Positions 1-4,520 of a stretch of DNA of 7,294 nucleotides are shown here, one piece after another; position 1 is the first letter of the stretch; every line of letters starts with the position of its first letter. The position numbers and the translations under genes were made by a program. Below the pieces are notes generated by a model. It was not told the origin of the DNA. It saw only the letters and a list, made by a program, of their open reading frames with translations, and did not search any database. The stretch comes from Bifidobacteriaceae bacterium (GTDB lineage: Bacteria > Actinomycetota > Actinomycetes > Actinomycetales > WQXJ01). The DNA lies in assembly GCA_031265345.1 (NCBI GenBank), contig JAISCU010000088.1:1-7294 (forward strand). Direction: 5' to 3'.

Positions 1-495
1 GGCAGCGACGAGCCGTTTGCCCGGCTCATCGGCCGCCTCGAACGGGCCGACCCGGTGGAGCGGGACCGGTTGCTGGCGCGCTTCCCGGCAGTGGCGGCGA
101 CGGCTCCGATAGCGGAGAGAACCGGTGGCCGCCGGACGGAGACTCCGGGCGGCATCGCCCAGACCATGACCATGTTGGCCAGACAGGGGCAGGCTCCCGT
201 CGTTTCGGGAGCCGAAGCCGTTGCCCGCAGCTTCGAGTCGGGGCACTCGTTCATCCCGGTGATCTACGTCAGCGATCCCGCCTCAGTGACCGGTCTCGAA
301 CCCGCGCGGCTGTCCTCGCGACGGGTGATGTTCCTGCTTCCGGTGACGGACAACGTCACAGCCTGCTCGCGTGACCTGGGCCGCTTCCGTGGAGTGTGCC
401 CCGAGTGGGGGGTGTTGGACACACTGGCGTCTCCCGGAAGGCAGGCCGAGTTCGGCTTGGACATGCTCGCCGAACTGCGCGGCGCGGCGCGATGA
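1..495 (+). CDS. AbiEi-like antitoxin/regulator, C-terminal part (5' end outside window)
   Basis: The frame is open from the first base, so the gene starts upstream; the GTG at 55 is internal and has no ribosome binding site. About 164 residues are visible. The N-terminal DNA-binding region expected of AbiEi-type regulators is not in view. The C-terminal part has a beta-rich stretch (VMFLLPVTDNV, roughly residues 110-120 of the visible part). It then has a helical end with PEWGVLDTLASPGRQAEF, which resembles the segment in AbiEi-family proteins where a short Asp-Leu helix is followed by a GPGR-x-x-E motif. The stop overlaps the start of the nucleotidyltransferase gene (ATGA, 492-495), so the two are probably made together. 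Family knowledge: AbiEi is the repressor and antitoxin of AbiEii-type nucleotidyltransferase toxins. The assignment rests on a weak motif resemblance plus the neighbour; an unrelated partner protein is possible. Confidence 0.6.
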   Translation, partial: GSDEPFARLIGRLERADPVERDRLLARFPAVAATAPIAERTGGRRTETPGGIAQTMTMLARQGQAPVVSGAEAVARSFESGHSFIPVIYVSDPASVTGLEPARLSSRRVMFLLPVTDNVTACSRDLGRFRGVCPEWGVLDTLASPGRQAEFGLDMLAELRGAAR

Positions 496-1259
496 ACGGC
501 TCGATCCCTCCGCGCCGACCGCCGGTCACCGCAGCCGACATGGACTACGGCGCCGCGCGGTCGCGACGTTTGCTGATAGACGCAGCCAAAGCCCTGTCCT
601 CCTTCGGCGATGCCGTCACCGTGATAGGGGCGCACGCGGTTCACGTCTGGGCGGAGGAGGCCTGGGGGCCGACTCAGATGGAATCGACCAGAGACGCCGA
701 CGTGCTCATCGACCCTGCTTTCGTGACAGGCGAGCCCAGCCTGATCGACCTTATGGGGCAAGTTGGCGTCGAAGCCGCGCTGCGGGACCGACCAGGTGTC
801 TACGGGTTTGTGGCGGAGGCGGTTTGGGATCGCCATCTCAAGACCTTGTCGACGGTCGATCAGCCATTTGCTTCGGTGTCCGTCCACGTAGCAGGACCGG
901 CTGGCCTCCTGGTGGCGAAAGCTCACAAGGTGCATGAACGCCTGACGCAGGCGAAGGCACGTCCTGACCGCCTCAAGAGCAAAGACTCTGGCGATGTCGC
1001 GCTGCTGATGATGGCGTCTGACCCGGCCGAAGTCGCATTCGTCATGGAGACACAGGCGCGGGAGCACGAGGAGATAGCGCAGACGGTGACTGCGGCCGCC
1101 CGCTGGTTGGTCGAAATGTACGGATCGGGCGCGGCCGCCCCGCGCCGCCATGCTGCCGACAGCTTTGCGGCACGCCTTGACCGGAGCGAAGTATACGAAG
1201 CAATCGACCGCTGGATCGCCAGCTTCGTCGTTGCGACGGCGCCGTGGGCGACAAAATAG
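492..1259 (+). CDS. AbiEii-like nucleotidyltransferase, putative toxin of type IV TA pair
   Basis: 255 residues. I take the ATG at 492, inside the ATGA overlap with the upstream gene, rather than the upstream start at 396, which would overlap that gene by 100 bases. Residues 43-74 show a minimal nucleotidyltransferase core: a strand with VIGAHAV (44-50), then STRDADVLID (65-74). D68 and D70 are the expected metal-binding pair. A later stretch with AKAHKVHERL and KSKDSGDVALL (142-172) fits the conserved Lys/Arg-rich helix and Asp of AbiEii-type proteins, in which substrate-RNA or NTP contacts are made. The second glycine of the usual G-G-H motif is alanine here (GAH). No Shine-Dalgarno sequence precedes the start, consistent with coupled translation. 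Base composition is less GC-biased at third positions than in the genes at 1900-3782, which suggests acquired DNA. Toxin activity is inferred from the family and arrangement. Confidence 0.75.
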   Translation: MNGSIPPRRPPVTAADMDYGAARSRRLLIDAAKALSSFGDAVTVIGAHAVHVWAEEAWGPTQMESTRDADVLIDPAFVTGEPSLIDLMGQVGVEAALRDRPGVYGFVAEAVWDRHLKTLSTVDQPFASVSVHVAGPAGLLVAKAHKVHERLTQAKARPDRLKSKDSGDVALLMMASDPAEVAFVMETQAREHEEIAQTVTAAARWLVEMYGSGAAAPRRHAADSFAARLDRSEVYEAIDRWIASFVVATAPWATK

Positions 1260-1485
1260 GGGCATCTCAGCGAATCGCCGACCACGGCCCAAGCCGCCAT
1301 CAGTGTCGAAGTCGGGGCCGGCGCCCGAGCCTCCCGGCGTTTGAGGGTGGACGGGCGGACGGCACCGTGCGTCGCGGCAGTCAAACCGACCAAGACGCTG
1401 CAAGCGGCGGGTTTTCGGCGGCCTGTCCGTGTCGCTGCCGGGGCTCGTCGGCGCGGTTTCCGGGGGACCTGCGCGCCCCGGCCCG
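1260..1485. other. Non-coding stretch between the nucleotidyltransferase gene and the repeat array
   Basis: I see no credible gene, RNA or clear terminator. Open frames cross it on both strands, but they continue into the repeat array or over the nucleotidyltransferase gene. They have no family signature and no ribosome binding site. The last 31 bases (1455-1485) sit in the register of the array and share eight identical bases (CTGCGCGC, 1469-1476) with the tail of the first unit, so they may be a decayed extra unit. Confidence 0.5.
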
Positions 1486-1609
1486 TCGAGTCCGCTGTTC
1501 TGCGCGCGGGAACGCGTCGAGTCCGCTGGTTTGCGCGCCGTGGCCAATCGAGTCCGCTGTTTCCCATGCGACGGTTCGCCGAGTCCGCTGTTTCGGCTCG
1601 GGCCTTTTC
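1486..1609 (+). repeat. Left arm of the array: four 31-bp units, forward orientation
   Basis: Units begin at 1486, 1517, 1548 and 1579. Only two changes fall in the 56 core bases: T to G at core position 13 in the second unit and T to C at position 1 in the fourth. The variable tails differ strongly between units. The last unit can also fold alone, with CCGAG at 1579-1583 pairing with CTCGG at 1597-1601. Confidence 0.85.
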
Positions 1610-1639
1610 GCGTTTCGCCTGGTCAGCGTGTCGCGTGTT

Positions 1640-1794
1640 GGGCGGCACGCGCGCGAAACAGCGGACTCGACGCCAAGGACCATGGAGAACAGCGGACTCG
1701 ATGAAGCCGGCCGCGCGAAACAGCGGACCCGACGAGGAACGGCGCGCGAATCGTCTGCCTCGATGGACCATGGGGCGCGGATCGGCGGGCTCGG
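1640..1794 (-). repeat. Right arm of the array: five 31-bp units, reverse orientation
   Basis: Read on the minus strand, units end at 1670, 1701, 1732, 1763 and 1794. Identity to the core falls with distance from the centre: 14, 14, 13, 9 and 10 of 14. The outer two units look like older or less constrained copies. CCATGGTCC occurs in the variable parts of the second and fifth units when read on the minus strand, but shifted by five bases relative to the unit. Confidence 0.8.
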
Positions 1795-1899
1795 CACGGG
1801 CGCGCCTCTCATGGCGGCCGCCCTGACACCAGCACGGCAGTGACATGGACAGGCCTCCGGCGGGAAGGGGCATGGGCCAAGGCATAGGATTGGACGGCT
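1795..1899. other. Spacer between the array and the TPR gene
   Basis: About 105 bases with no gene. It must contain the promoter of the TPR/phosphatase operon if that operon is separately transcribed. The only -10-like sequence I see is close to the start codon (listed separately). No -35 element close to consensus is visible. Confidence 0.4.
1885..1890 (+). promoter_or_regulatory. Candidate -10 element (TAGGAT), possible leaderless start; alternatively holds AGGA of a weak RBS
   Basis: TAGGAT fits the TANNNT form of actinobacterial -10 elements and ends nine bases before the ATG at 1900, a spacing compatible with transcription starting at or just before the start codon. The same bases include AGGA (1886-1889), which could serve as a weak ribosome binding site ten bases from the ATG if transcription begins further upstream. 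The sequence does not decide between the two. Confidence 0.25.
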
Positions 1900-2760
1900 A
1901 TGCCGCAGGACAGACAAGACAGAGACGACAGGCCCTACAGCGACCACCCGGACCACTGGGGCGACCGCGGCCGCGGCGACCGTCGAGGCGGGCCGCCTGA
2001 CCGCGACCGCCGAGCCGACCGGCCCGAGCGCCGCGACGGCCGTGAACGGCGGGGCTCGGACCCGAGGCCGGACAAACAGGCCAGGGAAGAGCTCAGGCAC
2101 CGCAACCGCGCCCGCGAGGCGGGCCGGATGCGCGCGCACAACCGGATCGGGGAGGCGGACTTGCCCGCCGTCCCGGACCACATCACCTCAGCCGCCCTGC
2201 CGGATTGGATCAAGGACCAGCTGAAAGGCCTCGGCGAGCAGAACGGCGAACTGGTGGGCCGCCACCTGGCGATGGTGTTCGAGTACCTCGAAGACGTGCC
2301 AGAGCTGGCCTACAAACATGCCCGCGCGGCGGCCGACCGCGCCGGGCGGGTGGCAGTCGCCCGCGAGTACGCGGGCCTGACCAGCTATTACACGGAGCGC
2401 TACGCCGAAGCGGTGCGCGAGCTCAGGACCTACCAGCGGATCTCGGGGGAGTGGCACCACGCCGCGATCCTGGCCGACTCGCTGAGGGGGATAGGCAAGC
2501 CCGCCGATGCCGTCGAGTTGGCCGGGAGCACACCGAGGGGCGCGCTCGACCTGGACGAGGCCGTCGAACTGGCCATAGTCGCCGCCGGGGCGAGGGCCGA
2601 CATGGGCGAGTTCGGCGCCGCCAAGGTGGGGTTGGACCGCCTCGCGCGGGCGCGGCTCGACGAGGACCAGCGCGCCAGGGTGGACCAGGCCCTAGACCGG
2701 ATCGAAGCGCTCGGCTCCGGCGCCGACCCGGCCAGCCAAGAATTCGTGGAGGAGGAATGA
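1900..2760 (+). CDS. TPR-like repeat protein with charged N-terminal tail (Rv1691-type)
   Basis: 286 residues, cytoplasmic: no signal peptide or membrane segment. Residues 1-80 are a low-complexity tail dominated by Asp and Arg with RGRG and RRGG elements, probably disordered. Residues 95-275 are all-helical with TPR-like helix pairs. Examples are AYKHARAAADRAGRVAVARE (137-156), AEAVRELRTYQRISGE (169-184) and a later A-D-M-G-E-F-G-A-A-K pair (233-242) typical of a TPR turn. The stop overlaps the phosphatase start (ATGA). This TPR gene followed directly by an HAD-IIA phosphatase gene is the arrangement of Rv1691-Rv1692 in Mycobacterium tuberculosis, which supports the identification. Molecular role is unknown; TPR domains bind proteins, and the Arg-rich tail could bind RNA or acidic partners, which is inference. 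The start is the first ATG of the frame; translation could also begin further in, since the tail is not expected to be conserved. Confidence 0.8.
   Translation: MPQDRQDRDDRPYSDHPDHWGDRGRGDRRGGPPDRDRRADRPERRDGRERRGSDPRPDKQAREELRHRNRAREAGRMRAHNRIGEADLPAVPDHITSAALPDWIKDQLKGLGEQNGELVGRHLAMVFEYLEDVPELAYKHARAAADRAGRVAVAREYAGLTSYYTERYAEAVRELRTYQRISGEWHHAAILADSLRGIGKPADAVELAGSTPRGALDLDEAVELAIVAAGARADMGEFGAAKVGLDRLARARLDEDQRARVDQALDRIEALGSGADPASQEFVEEE
2748..2756 (+). promoter_or_regulatory. Ribosome binding site of the phosphatase gene
   Basis: GGAGGAGGA lies at the very end of the TPR gene and abuts the ATG at 2757. The first GGAGG (2748-2752) leaves four bases to the start, short but workable. This strong site, with the ATGA overlap, fixes the phosphatase start at 2757 although the frame stays open upstream to 2205. 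Confidence 0.7.
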
Positions 2761-3782
2761 CATCGCGCTATCTGCACGATGTGCCCAGCCCCCTGGAGCG
2801 ACATTTCGACGTCGCGCTGACCGACTTGGACGGCGTCCTGTTCCGGGGCAACACCCCGGTGGCCCACGCCGCCGATTGCGTGGCCGCCGCCCGCAAGGCC
2901 GGGCTCAGGTTCGTGTTCATCACCAACAACGCCTCACGGCCGCCCAAGGTGGCGGCGGCGAAGCTGGGATCGGTCCGCATCCCCGCCGAACGCGAGGACG
3001 TGGTCACGGCGGCCGAGGCCGGCGTCCGGTTGATGGCGGCCGGCGTCGAGGCGGGCTCTCGGGTCATGGTGGTGGGGGGCAACGGTCTGACGGAGGCCGT
3101 CGCCAAGGCCGGTTTCCGCTTGGCGACCGCAGCCGTGGAGCGCCCGGCGGCGGTGATCCAGGGCTGGAGCCCCACCCTGGCCTGGCGCGACCTGGAGGAG
3201 GCCTGCTACGCCATCGAGGCCGGCTCGGACTACTACGCCACCAACTTGGACAACAACATCCCGACCGAGTTCGGTTTCGCGCCCGGAAACGGCGCCATGG
3301 TCCAAGCCGTCGTGGTGACCACAGGGGTGCGGCCGAAAGCCTCGGGCAAACCCGATCCGTTGATCTTCCGCCTGGCCGCGGAGCGCCGCCAGGCGATCAA
3401 CCCGCTGGTCATAGGCGACCGACTGGACACCGACATCGCCGGAGCCAACAACGCGGGCTATCCCGGCCTGCTGGTCTTGACCGGGATCTCCAGCGCCGCC
3501 GACGCGTTCGTGGCCCGGCCTGGCGAACGGCCCGGCCTGATCGCCCGCGACTTGCGGGCACTGGCCGAACGGCACATCGCCCCGCACCGGGACGAGGGCT
3601 ATTGGGTGTGCGGCCAAGCCCGCGCCTGGGTGGACGGCAACCGCCTGGTCGTGGAGGACCAGGCGCCGGGCGAGGACGGCCCCTCGAACCAAGCCGTGCG
3701 GGCCGGGGCGGCAGCCGCCTGGGAGGCCGCCGACCAAGGCGTGATACTCGAACGCGAGTCGATCCCGCCCGAGTTCTTCTGA
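2757..3782 (+). CDS. HAD-IIA family phosphatase (glycerol-3-phosphate phosphatase-like, Rv1692-type)
   Basis: 341 residues, cytoplasmic. All four HAD motifs are present. Motif I is TDLDGVLF (22-29), with D23 as nucleophile and D25 as acid/base. Motif II is FITNNAS (54-60), with T56. Motif III is SGKPDPLIF (196-204), with K198. Motif IV is VIGDRLDTDIAGANNAG (218-234), with metal-binding D221 and D226. The cap between motifs II and III, including TNLDNNIPTEFGFAPGNGA (162-180), is the alpha/beta C2a cap that defines subclass IIA (NagD, pyridoxal phosphatase and 4-nitrophenylphosphatase types). A further 65-70 residues follow the core (about 275-341), as in the actinobacterial Rv1692 group. Rv1692 dephosphorylates glycerol 3-phosphate from phospholipid recycling; that substrate is inferred here from order and architecture. 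The gene usually precedes tlyA in mycobacteria; here an envelope-protein cassette follows instead. Confidence 0.9.
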   Translation: MTSRYLHDVPSPLERHFDVALTDLDGVLFRGNTPVAHAADCVAAARKAGLRFVFITNNASRPPKVAAAKLGSVRIPAEREDVVTAAEAGVRLMAAGVEAGSRVMVVGGNGLTEAVAKAGFRLATAAVERPAAVIQGWSPTLAWRDLEEACYAIEAGSDYYATNLDNNIPTEFGFAPGNGAMVQAVVVTTGVRPKASGKPDPLIFRLAAERRQAINPLVIGDRLDTDIAGANNAGYPGLLVLTGISSAADAFVARPGERPGLIARDLRALAERHIAPHRDEGYWVCGQARAWVDGNRLVVEDQAPGEDGPSNQAVRAGAAAAWEAADQGVILERESIPPEFF

Positions 3783-3860
3783 TCGCCGCTCTTGCGCTTC
3801 GTGGCGCGTACGAGAGCCCGTAGGTGGGCGCGCGCTGGGTCGATCGCGGCTGAGGCAACG

Positions 3861-3883
3861 GTAACAATTCGATAACGATTCGG
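3861..3883 (+). promoter_or_regulatory. Tandem 11-bp direct repeat, candidate response-regulator (MtrA-like) box
   Basis: TAACAATTCGA (3862-3872) is followed directly by TAACGATTCGG (3873-3883): 9 of 11 identical, with a G before the first. Read as GTAAC, six bases, ATAAC, this fits the direct-repeat GTAAC-type sites bound by OmpR-family regulators such as MtrA, which controls cell-wall genes in actinobacteria. It ends 19 bases upstream of the candidate -35, a usual position for an activator. Binding by MtrA is inference. Confidence 0.5.
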
Positions 3884-3902
3884 CTAGAAGCGCTCGAAAG
3901 GG

Positions 3903-3934
3903 TTGACCGGAGCCCCCCCCCGGGGCTCTACTCT
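3903..3934 (+). promoter_or_regulatory. Candidate promoter of the envelope operon with C9 tract in its spacer
   Basis: TTGACC (3903-3908) is five of six to the -35 consensus. The -10 is either TACTCT (3929-3934, TANNNT form, 20-base spacer) or TCTACT (3927-3932, 18-base spacer). The spacer holds nine C in a row (3913-3921), and GAGCCCC (3910-3916) is an exact inverted repeat of GGGGCTC (3922-3928). Transcription would start near 3940, giving a leader of about 98 bases. Both longer-than-usual spacers suggest a weak state at this tract length. Confidence 0.55.
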
Positions 3935-3941
3935 CAACAGT

Positions 3942-3966
3942 ACCTGGATCGGCCCTCGACCCAGGT
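3942..3966 (+). promoter_or_regulatory. Leader hairpin just after the predicted transcription start
   Basis: ACCTGGATCG (3942-3951) pairs with CGACCCAGGT (3957-3966) over ten positions with one A-C mismatch, leaving the loop GCCCT. No U-run follows, so it is not an intrinsic terminator; 5'-end stabilisation or regulator binding are possible roles. Confidence 0.4.
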
Positions 3967-4020
3967 GAGCTTCGACCCGCTGGAGCCCTCCGGAGCATCG
4001 CGAAGTTGCCGCTCAACCGC

Positions 4021-4036
4021 AAAGGAGTCATCTCCT
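4021..4036 (+). promoter_or_regulatory. Ribosome binding site of the peptidoglycan-binding protein gene, inside a small hairpin
   Basis: AAAGGAG (4021-4027) lies ten bases before the ATG at 4038. AGGAG (4023-4027) is perfectly complementary to CTCCT (4032-4036), with TCAT as loop, so the site can be masked by a five-pair hairpin. The stem is short and a ribosome would open it easily; it may modulate initiation, or it may be chance. Confidence 0.6.
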
Positions 4037-4037
4037 G

Positions 4038-4517
4038 ATGACCAAGACAAGGAAGTTCTCAACTCTGCTGATCAGCGCGATGGTGCTCGGAGCCATCGTA
4101 TTCGCCGGTGGGGCATTGAGCCCCAACGCGCCCGCCGCATTCGCCGCTCAGTCGAATGCATCGTGCACCACGTTCATCGAGCCCGGAGGCGCCTCCGGTA
4201 TTCAGATCCCGACCAAGGGCACTGCCAATACGGCGGCCAATCGGAATTGCCTGCTCGGCCAAGGGAATCAAGGCAACGCTGTCTTGGCGCTGCAACTAGC
4301 GGTGAACTATTGTTACGGCAAGTCCACCAACGGCATTGATGCCATCTTCGGGCCGGGCACCAAGGCGGGCCTGAAGGATGTGCAGGGCATCATTGGCACG
4401 ACCAAGGACGGTGTGTACGGCAATAACACTCATAACAAGATCAAGTTTTGGGCGTACACCACTTACAAGAACGGAAAGGCGATCGTCACCTGCTACGCGG
4501 ACTCGACCAAAGTCTGA
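4038..4517 (+). CDS. Secreted peptidoglycan-binding-domain-like protein
   Basis: 159 residues. The N-terminus is a Sec signal peptide: a basic MTKTRK start, a hydrophobic core at about 10-27 and a cleavage site in APAAFAA, after A36 or A37. The mature protein of about 120 residues contains a PG_binding_1-like helical repeat at roughly 72-137. It shows G-x-G-x-x-G-x-x-V-x-x-L-Q (74-86), IDAIFGPGTKAGL (100-112), a second helix ending in Q116, then KDGVYGNNTHNKI (123-135). The G-x-F/Y-G-x-x-T turn occurs twice, as in this domain. Four cysteines (C43, C71, C92, C152) could form two disulfides outside the cell. There is no catalytic domain, so it probably binds cell wall or a partner and cuts nothing. 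It heads the operon, three bases before the lipoprotein gene, and has lower third-position GC than the phosphatase upstream. A bacteriocin-like secreted role cannot be excluded. Confidence 0.8.
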   Translation: MTKTRKFSTLLISAMVLGAIVFAGGALSPNAPAAFAAQSNASCTTFIEPGGASGIQIPTKGTANTAANRNCLLGQGNQGNAVLALQLAVNYCYGKSTNGIDAIFGPGTKAGLKDVQGIIGTTKDGVYGNNTHNKIKFWAYTTYKNGKAIVTCYADSTKV

Positions 4518-4520
4518 GCA

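Larger units (their letters stand above)
1486..1794. repeat. 31-bp-period inverted array, 4 forward and 5 reverse units around one dyad
   Basis: Core TCGAGTCCGCTGTT starts at 1486, 1517, 1548 and 1579 on the + strand. Its reverse complement starts at 1657, 1688, 1719, 1750 and 1781. Every step within each arm is exactly 31 bases, and the span from the 1579 core to the end of the 1657 core is 92, one base short of three periods. Copies 1486, 1548, 1657 and 1688 match the core perfectly; 1517, 1579 and 1719 carry one change each; 1750 (9 of 14) and 1781 (10 of 14) are decayed but keep register. The core is followed in most units by a TCGCGCGC-like tail, then about nine variable bases. A 31-base period is about three helical turns, so all cores would lie on one DNA face. 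Function unknown; a multimeric protein-binding array or a structured transcript are the options I favour. Confidence 0.85.

Noticed and set aside
1486..1794. CRISPR array
   Set aside because: The period is only 31 bases with a conserved 14-22 and about nine variable bases, too short for spacers. The orientation flips in the middle, and no cas gene is present.
1244..1843. Plus-strand open frames over the array (1244-1843, 1341-1826, 1429-1704)
   Set aside because: Three overlapping frames all stay open through the same repeats, which is a repeat effect. None has a ribosome binding site or a family signature; recurring ESAV/RRVR/SPLF-type fragments are the one repeat read in rotating frames.
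264..1885. Long minus-strand open frames (about 427 and 320 codons) across 264-1547 and 923-1885
   Set aside because: They run antisense to the AbiE-like genes and through the 31-bp array. The repeat has no stop in any frame and its 31-base period rotates the frame, so open frames arise automatically. Translations are Arg/Ser/Pro-rich with no domain.
1381..2181. Minus-strand frame antisense to the TPR gene
   Set aside because: Shadow of the GC-rich TPR gene joined to the array; no start signal and no family.
3910..3928. Intrinsic terminator for the phosphatase at GAGCCCC/GGGGCTC
   Set aside because: The inverted repeat is not followed by a T-run and lies between plausible -35 and -10 elements; the loop is the rest of the C tract. 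A terminator role is not supported.
2876..4031. Long frames overlapping the phosphatase in other phases (2876-3823 plus, 2934-4031 minus)
   Set aside because: The phosphatase frame carries all HAD motifs; the others are Arg/Gly/Pro-rich shadows typical of GC-rich coding DNA.
3935..4037. Cyclic-di-AMP (ydaO-type) riboswitch in the leader of the cell-wall gene
   Set aside because: Such switches occur before actinobacterial cell-wall hydrolase genes, but the leader is only about 100 bases and I do not see the conserved ydaO core motifs; only two simple hairpins are visible.
3965..4339. Plus-strand frame overlapping the leader and the peptidoglycan-binding protein gene
   Set aside because: It lies across the leader in another phase, has no ribosome binding site or domain, and conflicts with the clear signal-peptide frame at 4038.
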